A DNA stretch of 64,000 bases. Origin: Ardenticatenaceae bacterium. GTDB lineage: Bacteria > Chloroflexota > Anaerolineae > Promineifilales > Promineifilaceae. The notes under the pieces are model-generated. The model saw only the letters and a list, made by a program, of their open reading frames with translations, was not told where the DNA came from and did not search any database. Both the position numbers and the translations under genes were made by a program. Of this stretch, positions 34,345 to 42,500 are shown one piece after another (the first letter of the stretch is position 1; each line of letters starts with the position of its first letter). The DNA lies in assembly GCA_030065875.1 (NCBI GenBank), contig JASJCR010000010.1, positions 1-64,000 of the forward strand. Reading direction: 5' to 3'.

Positions 34345-35325
34345 TCAGGAGGATAAGGCAGCAGCTTGAATTAGAGGGGTGAGAAAATCAGCAATCGCTT
34401 CTTTGACCGGTTCGTTATTTTGCGGCTCGCGCAAATCTCCAACGATAACATGATGAGTCGGGTGAGTGGTTTTCACCGGCAGCAGCGTTTTGTCTTGAGT
34501 CCCCCAATCGTTAAAAATACGCGTCATTTCCTCGATGTCGATGACCACATCATCTGGGGAATAAATCATCATCAGCGGCGTTTTGATACGGTCAAAATCA
34601 TACCGGCGCACGTGATCTACGATGCCCATCATCGGCAGCATCGAGACGGAGGGATAGCTCGTTGTCCAGTATTTCCCATCCAGCTCATTCATGGGCGGTC
34701 TTGAACGGGTACGCCCAAAAACGAGAGGAACAAACACGTTGGCCCACGGTGACAGAAAATATTCAGATCGCTTATCCCGCAACCCTAAATTCGGCGAAAG
34801 CATGATGCAGGCCAAAAGATCGTGTTCCCGCTCTACCAACCAGGTCGCCAAAGTGGCACCGGTGGACGTGCCTACGACCACGACCTTCTCGCCCAGCTGA
34901 CGGCCGATGGCCAATGCCTCCGTGGCGTCATTGAGCCAGTCGTTTACCGTTGCTTCCCCCATCGCCTCCCCGCTGCGGCCGTGCCCGGACAGGCGGGTGT
35001 AAAAAATATTGGCTTCTAAGTCCCGTCCAACCAAATCAAGCAGGGGGGCTGTCTCCTGGCGAGAGGCGGAAAAACCGTGCAGATAAATAAATGCCACGGC
35101 GGTTTTTTGCTTCTTTTGCGGGTCTGCCCAAATTATTTTTTTCTCGGTATTCGGCCGGATATCTTCAAAGCGGCCTTCAGATCGCTTCAAATACTTTTCT
35201 AAATCCTCCGGCAGCGGAAAAGAGTGAATCGTTTCATCCACTTCAACTCGAGGCCCTCGCCACAAAAAGATGAGTACGGCCGCTAAAACCACTAGCCAGG
35301 CCGCTGTTTTGCGCCAAAATTTCAT
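34345..35325 (-). CDS. Membrane-anchored alpha/beta hydrolase
   Basis: 326 residues. One N-terminal membrane anchor (AAWLVVLAAVLIFLWRG) precedes a serine-hydrolase domain. The oxyanion motif is YLHGFSASRQE, the nucleophile Ser lies in VGTSTGA (about 152-158), the acid Asp in MIYSPDDVVID and the His in KTTHPTHHVIV. It resembles the serine aminopeptidase S33 / monoacylglycerol-lipase branch. It lies on the opposite strand inside the catabolic cluster, so a pathway role is uncertain. Substrate probably an ester or amide at the membrane surface. Confidence 0.85.
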   Translation of the reverse strand: MKFWRKTAAWLVVLAAVLIFLWRGPRVEVDETIHSFPLPEDLEKYLKRSEGRFEDIRPNTEKKIIWADPQKKQKTAVAFIYLHGFSASRQETAPLLDLVGRDLEANIFYTRLSGHGRSGEAMGEATVNDWLNDATEALAIGRQLGEKVVVVGTSTGATLATWLVEREHDLLACIMLSPNLGLRDKRSEYFLSPWANVFVPLVFGRTRSRPPMNELDGKYWTTSYPSVSMLPMMGIVDHVRRYDFDRIKTPLMMIYSPDDVVIDIEEMTRIFNDWGTQDKTLLPVKTTHPTHHVIVGDLREPQNNEPVKEAIADFLTPLIQAAALSS

Positions 35326-35355
35326 AAGAAGAATTATTTACAACCTGCGTAAATT

Positions 35356-35422
35356 TTCAATAATCAACGATCAATAATTAATTGTCAATTGACGATTGAC
35401 CCTTGATTATTGATAATTGACA
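35356..35422. repeat. TCAATTGTCAATTG island, copy 1
   Basis: AT-rich intergenic palindromes (AATTGTCAATTGACGATTGAC, TTGATTATTGATAATTGAC). The same kind of sequence occurs at 46498-46577. No gene. Confidence 0.65.
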
Positions 35423-35459
35423 CAAAGATATCCGATTTAAAATCAAGTAAAACCCCCTC

Positions 35460-35969
35460 ATGACCGTCTCATTAACAAACTCAAAAGCTGTTTATCAGGG
35501 AATCAGGGACGCTGGCGTTCGGTCGATTTCCGCCCTTCCAGAAACATGGCTGGTTTATCTCTTACAAATGGCTGATGATGATCCGCACATGCAGCTCGTT
35601 GAAGTGGCCAAAGAAGAAGAAGCGATCGGTATTGCGGCCGGGTCATACTTTGCCGGGGACAAACACATCCTGCTGATGCAAAACCACGGTTTTCTGGCCG
35701 CGATAAACGGCATCGTTTCGCTGGCCCAGCTCTATCGCATCCCCCTCTGTATGCTCGTGGCCCACCGCGGCCACTGGGGAGAGCCATACCCGTGGCACAC
35801 CCGAGGCGGCATTGTCACCGAAGAAGTTTTGCGCGCGCTCGGGATCCCCTTTGAATACGCCCGCGATCCCCACAAAGTCGGAAAACAAATCAAAGAAGCC
35901 CTGACATTTGCCCACAGCTCGCTGGGGCCGGTTGCCCTGCTTCTCTCTCGCGATTTAATGGAGGATTAG
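35460..35969 (+). CDS. TPP-dependent decarboxylase, alpha (PYR) subunit
   Basis: 169 residues matching the alpha subunit of sulfopyruvate/phosphonopyruvate decarboxylases. It carries the TPP-activating Glu region VEVAKEEEAIGIAAGSYFAG (about 46-65), LLMQNHGFLAAINGIVSL and GHWGEPYPWHTRGG. The PP-binding half is the next gene, two bases after the stop. Two-subunit enzymes of this class decarboxylate 2-oxo acids to aldehydes. There is no coenzyme M biosynthesis gene nearby, so sulfopyruvate is not the likely substrate. Confidence 0.85.
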   Translation: MTVSLTNSKAVYQGIRDAGVRSISALPETWLVYLLQMADDDPHMQLVEVAKEEEAIGIAAGSYFAGDKHILLMQNHGFLAAINGIVSLAQLYRIPLCMLVAHRGHWGEPYPWHTRGGIVTEEVLRALGIPFEYARDPHKVGKQIKEALTFAHSSLGPVALLLSRDLMED

Positions 35970-35971
35970 AC

Positions 35972-36553
35972 ATGCTGCGTTCAAAATGCCTGGAAGCGAT
36001 CTATTCGGAGTTAAATGACAAAATTGTGGTCACCATCATGGGTGCCTGCGCCCAGGAACTGTACGATTTAGGCCATCAGGAAAACTTCTTTTATCTGCAG
36101 CATGCGATGGGGCTGGCTTCGTCGATTGGGATGGGGATCGCCCTGCATTCTCCAGAGCAGAAAGTGGTTGTTTTAGACGGGGATGGCTCGGTGTTAATGA
36201 ATCTGGGGACCCTGGCGACAATGGCCCGCTATCGGCCGCGTAATTTGGTGCACATAATCTTTGATAATGGCAGTCTGCTGTCCACCGGTGGCTTCCCCAC
36301 CCACACAACCGATGGAACGACAGATTTGGCGGTTATCGCCCAGGGCGCGGGCATCCCCCACGTGGCCCGTGTTGGTACACCCTTCGATTTTATGGAAGCG
36401 GTTGGAGACGCGTTTGAGCGCGATGACCTCAGCGTCATTGTCGCCAAGGTAGAAGCGGTCGGCCCGGATCACTTCGGCATGGATTTTCAGCTCCCGGAAA
36501 ACGCGTTTATGTTTAAACGGGCGATTCGAGAGATGAAGTTGGGGGATGGGTGA
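35972..36553 (+). CDS. TPP-dependent decarboxylase, beta (PP) subunit
   Basis: 193 residues, with GGAGG seven bases before the ATG and inside the end of the preceding gene. The TPP/Mg motif is LDGDGSVLMNLGTLATMA...HIIFDNGSLLSTGG (about 68-108). It supplies the diphosphate-binding half of the two-subunit 2-oxoacid decarboxylase. The final codons (KLGDG) run into a G-rich repeat island, so the natural C-terminus may have been replaced. Confidence 0.87.
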   Translation: MLRSKCLEAIYSELNDKIVVTIMGACAQELYDLGHQENFFYLQHAMGLASSIGMGIALHSPEQKVVVLDGDGSVLMNLGTLATMARYRPRNLVHIIFDNGSLLSTGGFPTHTTDGTTDLAVIAQGAGIPHVARVGTPFDFMEAVGDAFERDDLSVIVAKVEAVGPDHFGMDFQLPENAFMFKRAIREMKLGDG

Positions 36554-36592
36554 TGGGTGTTGGGTAATAGGTATTGGGTGGTAGGTGTTGGA
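36538..36592. repeat. GGGTGATGGGTGTTGGGTAA island
   Basis: Imperfect tandem GGGTRWTGG/TAGGTRTTGG units directly after the decarboxylase beta gene and overlapping its last codons. Confidence 0.65.
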
Positions 36593-36635
36593 AATATTCG
36601 TTAATCATCAATCGTAAATCAACAAGGATGTTCCC

Positions 36636-37424
36636 ATGAACCAAAAAGTAACCGTGTTATCACTTTTAGTCGAAGAATTGCGCAGCGGCCGGGTCAAGGT
36701 AGTGGACTTGACGCAGCCGCTTGGTCCGGACACGCCGGTGATTGAGCTCCCGGACATGTTCGCCCAATCGCCGGGCTTAACCATTTCACAAATTTCCAAA
36801 TATGACGACAATGGGCCAGCCTGGTATTGGAACACCATCACCCTGGGAGAGCATACCGGAACCCATTTTGATGCCCCGGTTCACTGGATCACGGGGAGAG
36901 AGCGATCCAGCAACACCACCGATACCATTCCGGTCGGCCAATTTGTTGGCCCGGCATGCGTCATCGATGTCAGTGAGGAAGCGGCCCAATTTAACGATTT
37001 TATCCTGACTCGGGAACACGTTTTGGCGTGGGAAGGGGAAAATGGCAAAATTCAGCCGGGGTCCTGGCTGCTGCTGCGCAGCGACTGGTCAAAGCGAACC
37101 GGCCGTGACGCATTTTTGAATGCCGACGAAGAAGGACCTCACTCGCCCGGTTTTCATCCGGACTGCGTGCGGTTCTTGGCTCATGAGCGAGATGTGCTGG
37201 GAGTGGGAGTAGAAACGGTGGGCACCGATGCCGGGCAGGCCGGGGGCTTTGATCCACCCTTTCCAGCCCACAACATCATGCACGGAGCGGGAAAATTGGG
37301 GTTAGCCAGCCTGGCAAATCTCGATCAGCTTCCGCCAACCGGAGCGGTTGTGATTGCAGCACCACTCAAAATAGTCAACGGCTCCGGCAGCCCGCTGCGG
37401 GTGATTGCCCTGGTTCCCAGCTAA
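36636..37424 (+). CDS. Cyclase/kynurenine-formamidase-like metal-dependent hydrolase
   Basis: 262 residues. The metal-binding motif HTGTHFDAPVHW (about 69-80) defines the cyclase/KynB superfamily, and GVGVETVGTDAG and AHNIMHGAGKLGLASLANLDQLP complete the active site. Relatives hydrolyse formamides, lactones or cyclic compounds. An AAGGATG ribosome-binding site is present upstream. It closes the catabolic cluster, where ring- or amide-opening would fit. KynB identity itself is not supported because the protein is larger (KynB is about 210 residues). Confidence 0.87.
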   Translation: MNQKVTVLSLLVEELRSGRVKVVDLTQPLGPDTPVIELPDMFAQSPGLTISQISKYDDNGPAWYWNTITLGEHTGTHFDAPVHWITGRERSSNTTDTIPVGQFVGPACVIDVSEEAAQFNDFILTREHVLAWEGENGKIQPGSWLLLRSDWSKRTGRDAFLNADEEGPHSPGFHPDCVRFLAHERDVLGVGVETVGTDAGQAGGFDPPFPAHNIMHGAGKLGLASLANLDQLPPTGAVVIAAPLKIVNGSGSPLRVIALVPS

Positions 37425-37477
37425 ATCCTTAAATGCAAATCTTGAAAAGCCCAACCAATTCCCCTCCCCGCGTCGGG

Positions 37478-37565
37478 TTCAAGGGCGATTTAACCAATCC
37501 ACATGTGTAGGGGCTTGGCTAGCCAAGCCCTTACACAAAGTCTTTGGTTTCATCCTGGCCACCTC
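37478..37565. repeat. R3 dispersed repeat, copy 2
   Basis: GGGCGATTTAACCAATCCAC precedes the 20-bp palindrome (37511-37530), and CTTTGGTTTCATCCTGGCCA follows, exactly as in copy 1. The GGGCGATTTAACC flank is shared with copy 3 in inverted orientation. Confidence 0.85.
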
Positions 37566-37674
37566 TACCGCTGAACCCGACGCGGTTCAAGGGCGGACAG
37601 GTAAAATTTTCATCCTCGTAGATTGGACCAATCTGAAAATTCAATATGGAAAATGAGAGGCAGGAGCGCCTATC

Positions 37675-39087
37675 TTACGGCAGAGTCGTGGGAATGAGGT
37701 AGTTCACATTTTCCGGAACCGGGGTCAAATAGTAAACGTCGACATAGCCGTTCCACGATTCAAAGGTATCCCAATCATCCTCATAGCCCAGGTCGATCCA
37801 GCGCCCTTTGACGCCCCCACCCGTATCTCCGGCAAAACCAACCCCGTAGCCAGGAACAAAAACCTCAGAACGAAAGGGCACAACGCGGGGATCAATGGCC
37901 ACCACCCCATAACCGGCCGTGACCCCGCTGGCGGTAATCCCATACCCCGGGGCACCTCTTGGTTTACCGGAGGTTTGGGCCATATAAGAGGTCACGCGCA
38001 TGCTGACTTTTCGCCAATACGCACGCGGCCCTTGCTCGGTGTCGATGGTGCGAATCACGATATTTGTGCCGTACCCCACAATTTCAGGTATCGGTTCCTG
38101 GGCAACCCAGCGGGCGTCTGGGGTGCGGCTCACCTCAACTCCGTTTTCATAGCGCACCCGAACGCGCGTCCGTTCGATTCCGGGCACGCCGTTTTGGAGG
38201 AGTGCCCGCTGATCGATTTCTAATTGATCGGTAGCCTGGAAAAGGGCTTCAAAGGGGATTTGCGTCTCTTCAACCAGAAATTCCTCAGTAACCCGGATGA
38301 CTTGAATCTGGTTTGCCGTCGTAATTGAGGAATCCAGGGCGGGAATCGTGTAATCGTACCCGATCAAACCCACGCCGCTCTCCGCCAGGATTTGTCCCAC
38401 GGTGCCCGGCCGGGTGCGCGTTTCAATATTTTGACCGTCAACCAGGATGGTTATCGGAATCGCTCGATCGAGCGTAATTGTCATCCCAGGGGTCAGGGCG
38501 GTAGCCAAATTGGGTGTCGCGCCATCGGCCGCATATAGGGCGATGTTGGCCTCAACCAGCGCATCTCCAACCGTTTGGGCGGCCGTGCTCAGCGAGATTT
38601 GCTGCCCTCCATCCAAAATCGTGATCGTCATCGCTCGGGCAATTTCAATTTCGGCCGGGAGCGGTTCAAATTCAATATCAAACAGATCAACAAGCCGGCT
38701 GCCGGCCGTCAGACGATCGGTCCGCATCAGGGAAATGCCGTTTTCCGCCAGAAATTCTCCCACCGTAGCGGCACTAGACACATAGGTGGAGGAAACGCCG
38801 TCAATGGTCACCCTCACCTCGCGCGCGCTGCTCACCCGGATAGGCACCTGCGGCGCCGCGGCTTCGTTGGCTAAAGGGGCCACATCATCAACCGGTCTTA
38901 GGACCACCCCGGCCGCGGCCACCACCTCTCCTACCGTTTCATATTCACCGCGCACTACCAGCGGTTCGCCATCCGCATAAACAACATAGCGCAGCGGGGA
39001 AAACAAAATGGCTCCAGCGGCAATGAGCAGCGAAATTGATGCGCCTAAAAGCAAATATCCGATTCTTTTGAGGGAGGCAGGAGACAT
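37675..39087 (-). CDS. Cell-wall-active protein with DUF348 repeats, G5 and 3D domain
   Basis: 470 residues. A membrane anchor lies at 9-31. Four ubiquitin-like DUF348 repeats (about 33-250) each carry a TVGE/TVGQ/TVGD phrase such as ETVGEVVAAAGV and GTVGQILAESGV. A G5-like domain lies at about 255-335 and a C-terminal 3D domain at about 355-465, with the conserved Asp residues in VVAIDPRVVPFRSEVFVPGYG, AGDTGGGVKGRWIDLG and VDVYYLTP. This is the layout of YabE/Rpf-related proteins that cleave peptidoglycan or help resuscitation in monoderm bacteria, which fits a Chloroflexota host. It is transcribed in the same direction as the SRP RNA but after a gap with a hairpin. Confidence 0.9.
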   Translation of the reverse strand: MSPASLKRIGYLLLGASISLLIAAGAILFSPLRYVVYADGEPLVVRGEYETVGEVVAAAGVVLRPVDDVAPLANEAAAPQVPIRVSSAREVRVTIDGVSSTYVSSAATVGEFLAENGISLMRTDRLTAGSRLVDLFDIEFEPLPAEIEIARAMTITILDGGQQISLSTAAQTVGDALVEANIALYAADGATPNLATALTPGMTITLDRAIPITILVDGQNIETRTRPGTVGQILAESGVGLIGYDYTIPALDSSITTANQIQVIRVTEEFLVEETQIPFEALFQATDQLEIDQRALLQNGVPGIERTRVRVRYENGVEVSRTPDARWVAQEPIPEIVGYGTNIVIRTIDTEQGPRAYWRKVSMRVTSYMAQTSGKPRGAPGYGITASGVTAGYGVVAIDPRVVPFRSEVFVPGYGVGFAGDTGGGVKGRWIDLGYEDDWDTFESWNGYVDVYYLTPVPENVNYLIPTTLP

Positions 39088-39161
39088 AGGCGAGCAATTA
39101 TGGGGGAAAAGAAAGTGAAGGGCAAATTGCTTAAGAATGTTATGAACTACGACGTACGATT

Positions 39162-39201
39162 TACGAGATACGATTCAAGCTATCGTATTTCGTATCTCGT
39201 A
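39162..39201 (-). terminator. Hairpin downstream of the SRP RNA
   Basis: Inverted repeat TACGAGATACG/CGTATCTCGTA (11 bp), 25 bases after the 3' end of the SRP RNA on the minus strand. It may terminate that transcript, but the sequence also resembles the AT-rich repeat islands in other gaps. Confidence 0.4.
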
Positions 39202-39225
39202 GATCGAATCTCTTAAAATAAAAAC

Positions 39226-39357
39226 GCCCAGCGGATTGGTGATAACCAGGGTGTCCAAGTCACCCGAGGGGGTCGCCTTAGTGCTGCTTCCTTCCGGACC
39301 TGACACGGTTCAGCGGCCCTCGCCGCCTGGGCCCCGATTATCACCAAACCGCTGGGC
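39226..39357 (-). ncRNA. ffs: Small signal recognition particle RNA (4.5S type)
   Basis: The minus strand contains GTCAGGTCCGGAAGGAAGCA, the universal SRP domain IV loop, inside a 132-base molecule. Its ends GCCCAGCGGTTTGGTGATAA and TTATCACCAATCCGCTGGGC pair at 19 of 20 positions, giving one long rod. A T-rich run (GTTTTTATTTT) follows the 3' end and probably terminates it. The RNA binds Ffh to target nascent membrane proteins. It begins about 8 bases after the stop codon of the phosphoribosyltransferase gene, so it may be processed from a shared transcript. The ORF at 39213..39578 is an artefact of this region. Confidence 0.95.
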
Positions 39358-39364
39358 GGTTTCT

Positions 39365-39871
39365 CTACCCTTCCCACATCAACCGCATGGCGCTTGGCCC
39401 ACGGTCGAGTTCCCAGGGATAAACAATATAAGCATCGGTCACGGCCGCATAATAGGTCGGTGCGTGACCCGGGTAAAGTGATGAGGCAGGTTTGTAATGC
39501 AATACGCAGCTTTCCGGCGTGCCGCCGGCCGCATCGATGCGATTGCACACCGTGACCACGTTTCGGCCACGCGTCCACACGTCATCAACCACTAAAATTC
39601 GCCGCCCCTCAATTAATTCGTCATCCGGAAATTGAATAAATTCGGGGATGACGTATTTATCCTGCGGGCTAAACATTCCGGGAAAATCGGCCGGAAATCG
39701 AATCGATGCCGTCAGCAAATAAGTAATATTGAGCGCTTCGGCCAAGAGCCCCCCCGGCACAATGCCACCACGGGTGATAATCATCATCGAATCAAACCGC
39801 CCCTGGATTTGGGGAACAAGGTAATCAATTAATTTATCTACATCTGACCATGTCAGTACTTCGCGTCGCAC
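39365..39871 (-). CDS. Phosphoribosyltransferase
   Basis: The track starts at a TTG (39922). The GTG at 39871 has AAGGAG exactly six bases upstream and is preferred, giving 168 residues. The PRPP-binding motif is ILVVDDVWTRGRNV (about 100-113), and MMIITRGGIVPGGLLAEAL forms the PPi loop. It resembles xanthine/guanine/hypoxanthine-type purine phosphoribosyltransferases used in base salvage (VYPWELDRGP near the C-terminus), but the base specificity is not certain. The SRP RNA follows immediately. Confidence 0.85.
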   Translation of the reverse strand: MRREVLTWSDVDKLIDYLVPQIQGRFDSMMIITRGGIVPGGLLAEALNITYLLTASIRFPADFPGMFSPQDKYVIPEFIQFPDDELIEGRRILVVDDVWTRGRNVVTVCNRIDAAGGTPESCVLHYKPASSLYPGHAPTYYAAVTDAYIVYPWELDRGPSAMRLMWEG

Positions 39872-40158
39872 ACCAAACTCCTTATTAGCCAACTCGGCGA
39901 GATGGATGCACCAAAATTTCAACGTTGTTAATCACTATCGCTGGGAATAGAGTAATTTATCGTGTTTTCATACGCTCCAGAATCCACAAGATCACGTGCA
40001 AGTTTTTCCAAGGATCTGATACGAAGAAAGCGTCAGGCCATGACTTTTTTTGGACCAACGCTCCGAAAATCACGATTTAATTTAATGTTAAACAGGTTGA
40101 GGCTTAAAGATAAATGCTATACGCCATTGATGAACGTGTCAACTGCTAGACCACCATT

Positions 40159-41007
40159 TTACCGCCAGATGACAAATGCGCCAAAAAATCCGGCTAGCAA
40201 AACAGCCGTGGCCAGTAAAACTACCCACCATCGATAGGTTAAGCTGGCCCGATCATACACCTTCACCTGGGTGCCAATCACGTGTGAAACCACATATTGC
40301 GGCACCAGCAAATAGCCGAGTAAGAAACCGGAAACCAATCCTCCCATGTGGGCCAAATTATTGACGCGTACGATTAAAAATCCGATAACCAGATTAATTC
40401 CAACCAACTGCAGGGTGCGGTTCAACCGATCTTTACCAAATTTCCCCAATTTATTGCGATAAAAGGCAAAAAACGCCAGATTCATGCCCAAAATCCCAAA
40501 AATCGCGCCCGACGCGCCGACCGAAAATTCATCCATGCCGCGCACCCAAAAAGAGGCCAGGCCGCCAAATAAACCGGTCAGGAAGTAGAGGGCCAAGTAT
40601 CGACCCCGGCCGTAGATTCGCTCCATATCCAGACCCAAAATATAGAGGGCATACCCGTTAAACAGGATGTGGGTGATGTCGGCATGTAAAAACATGGCCG
40701 TCAAAAAGCGCCACCATTGCCCTTCGATGAGGATAGAGGGTCCGAAGGTTGCCCCAAATCGAAAAAGGGTGCTCGATGGATCCACCAGCAAGCCGTTTAG
40801 CATCGTTAGACCAAAAATCAGGACAATGGCCGCCAGCAGCACATATGTGGCGACTGGTTGGGTAAACGGCTGAGCAAATGGATTAATTAAATCCCCTACC
40901 TGGGGTGGTCGGGGGGGGATTGGAGGCGGCTCTGCCGGCTGAATGTCATCACCACTTTCCAATGACGGCCGGGCATGTGGATCATCTGGATTAAATCGTT
41001 GTGTCAT
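40159..41007 (-). CDS. Rhomboid-family intramembrane serine protease
   Basis: The ORF opens at 41232, but its first 75 codons translate a dispersed GC-rich repeat. The ATG at 41007 (MTQRFNPDDPHARPS) begins the real protein, 282 residues. A proline-rich cytoplasmic head precedes six or seven membrane helices. Catalytic Ser lies in SVGASGAIFG and His in NLAHMGGLVSG. WWRFLTAMFLHADITHILFN is the typical L1/H2 region. It cleaves membrane proteins within the bilayer. Physiological substrate unknown. Confidence 0.92.
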   Translation of the reverse strand: MTQRFNPDDPHARPSLESGDDIQPAEPPPIPPRPPQVGDLINPFAQPFTQPVATYVLLAAIVLIFGLTMLNGLLVDPSSTLFRFGATFGPSILIEGQWWRFLTAMFLHADITHILFNGYALYILGLDMERIYGRGRYLALYFLTGLFGGLASFWVRGMDEFSVGASGAIFGILGMNLAFFAFYRNKLGKFGKDRLNRTLQLVGINLVIGFLIVRVNNLAHMGGLVSGFLLGYLLVPQYVVSHVIGTQVKVYDRASLTYRWWVVLLATAVLLAGFFGAFVIWR

Positions 41008-41371
41008 AACAAGAACTATAATCGGTGTATGCAGAAAAGCAACGATTTCTAATGAGGGGTAGGTAATTGACAATTTGTCGGTGGCAATTAGGTTACTGAC
41101 CGACAAGCTCCCCTCCCTGCGTCGGGGAGGGGCTGGGGGAGGGGTGAGATGACGGCAAAAGACCCACCCCCTAACCCCCTCCCGACACGGAAGGGGGGAT
41201 TTGTAGAGCTTAAATGAGGATTTTCCATTCATTGAACGACCTGTCCGCTCTTGAACCTGTAACGGGGAGAGGCGCGTGTTGGGCTGTTTTAGAGCTCTAC
41301 CGATTCGATGAAAAATACACGATTTTATTTAACAGAGCACTAGTTACTGGATTTTTTGATAAAATTAAAAT
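41008..41371. other. 364-base gap with a GC-rich repeat
   Basis: Divergent upstream region of the rhomboid and zinc-ribbon genes. It holds the CCCCTCCC-type element at 41106-41210. The rest is AT-rich with no recognised motif. No gene is supported. Confidence 0.5.
41106..41210. repeat. CCCCTCCC/GGGGAGGGG imperfect palindrome
   Basis: Two long arms (CCCCTCCCTGCGTCGGGGAG ... and CCCCCTCCCGACACGGAAGG) form an imperfect hairpin about 105 bases long. A fragment of the same kind (CCCCTCCCCGCGTCGGG) is at about 37460. It supplies the spurious N-terminus of the rhomboid ORF. Confidence 0.75.
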
Positions 41372-42463
41372 ATGGCTGTTCGAGAAGGGCGTTGGGATTG
41401 TCAATATTGCGGCACAAAGGGGGTGTTCGGCCGTCACAAGTCGTGTCCGGTTTGTGCCACCAGCCGACCGGCGGGCACAAAATTTTATCTGCCGGCCGAT
41501 GCGGAAACCGTTACCGATGAAGATCGCCTCGGCTATGCGCTGATGGGTCCGGATTGGATTTGCGCTTTTTGCGGCAGCAGCAACGGGGCCAGCCACAAAG
41601 TTTGTCAAAGCTGTTTTGCGGAAAAAAAGGAAGACACCGTTAAACAGGAAGTCAAAGAATATATTGACGCACCCACCAGCGGCGACATGACCTTTGAGCC
41701 TGGAGAGTCACCAAAGGCGGTATCATCCTCTCTCAGTCAAGAAGCGCCGGGTCGCCTCCCTCGATGGATTACCGTCGGGGGTGCGTTAACGATCATTCTG
41801 GTGCTTGGGATTTGTGGCTTCATTGCCTCCAGCTTTTTTATCAATTCAACCGTTGATGTTGAAGTCCAATCTTATGAATGGGAGCGCACAGTTGAGGTAG
41901 AGGCATATCGCACCATTGATGAATCTGATTGGGAAATCCCGGCCGGCGGCCGAGTGACCGGTCAGGCGGAAGAAATTCACCATTATGATCAGGTTTTAAC
42001 CGGTTATGAGCAAAAATCTCGCCAGGTAGCCGAAGAAGTTTACGTGGGTGAAGAAACGTACGTGTGCGGCCAGCGCGATTTAGGCAACGGCTTTTTTGAG
42101 GATATTACCTGCAGCGATTCAATATACGAAACACAATATCGCACTGAATTTTATGATGAGCCTCAGTACGAGGAGGTGCCGGTTTATCAAATGAAATACA
42201 GCTATGAAATCGACAAGTGGGTGTATGATCGCACCGCAACCGCCTCTGGCCAGACCCATACCGCCGAATGGCCGGTCCTCATCCTGGAAAATAACGAACG
42301 GGAAGGGGCAAAAACCGAGTCTTACGGCATCCTTTTTAACGCGGCCGATGGGGAAACCTACCGCCTTGAATTTTCTTATTCAGAATGGCTGGAATATTCA
42401 GAGGGACAAACCTATAAACTTGAGGTTAATGGTTTTGGGGAGCCGGGAGAGATTTCCCCATAA
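41372..42463 (+). CDS. Zinc-ribbon single-pass membrane protein
   Basis: 363 residues. There are two cysteine fingers at the N-terminus: CQYCGTKGVFGRHKSCPVC (10-28) and CAFCGSSNGASHKVCQSC (about 64-81), both of the RanBP2-like W-x-C-x2-C...C-x2-C form. A Ser/Pro/Glu linker follows, then one membrane helix (WITVGGALTIILVLGICGFIASSFF, about 130-155). The extracytoplasmic domain of 200 residues has many Tyr and Glu residues and one Cys pair (VCGQRDL ... ITCSDS). The fingers stay in the cytoplasm. No enzyme motif and no family name can be given. Confidence 0.75.
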   Translation: MAVREGRWDCQYCGTKGVFGRHKSCPVCATSRPAGTKFYLPADAETVTDEDRLGYALMGPDWICAFCGSSNGASHKVCQSCFAEKKEDTVKQEVKEYIDAPTSGDMTFEPGESPKAVSSSLSQEAPGRLPRWITVGGALTIILVLGICGFIASSFFINSTVDVEVQSYEWERTVEVEAYRTIDESDWEIPAGGRVTGQAEEIHHYDQVLTGYEQKSRQVAEEVYVGEETYVCGQRDLGNGFFEDITCSDSIYETQYRTEFYDEPQYEEVPVYQMKYSYEIDKWVYDRTATASGQTHTAEWPVLILENNEREGAKTESYGILFNAADGETYRLEFSYSEWLEYSEGQTYKLEVNGFGEPGEISP

Positions 42464-42500
42464 AATTTTACTACGCCGTTATGCTGGTTGTTTAAATAGC

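Noticed and set aside
35460-36553. Coenzyme M biosynthesis genes (comD/comE)
   Set aside because: Fold matches, but no other coenzyme M gene is nearby and the setting is aromatic or organic acid catabolism, so the names were not applied.
31803-36592. Repeat islands considered as a CRISPR array
   Set aside because: Units are palindromic, of uneven length and lack regular spacers; no cas genes are present.
39213-39578. 121-codon minus ORF over the SRP RNA
   Set aside because: It translates the SRP RNA and the end of the phosphoribosyltransferase gene in a wrong frame.
39962-40237. 91-codon plus ORF
   Set aside because: Overlaps the end of the rhomboid gene on the opposite strand, with no ribosome-binding site or recognisable domain.
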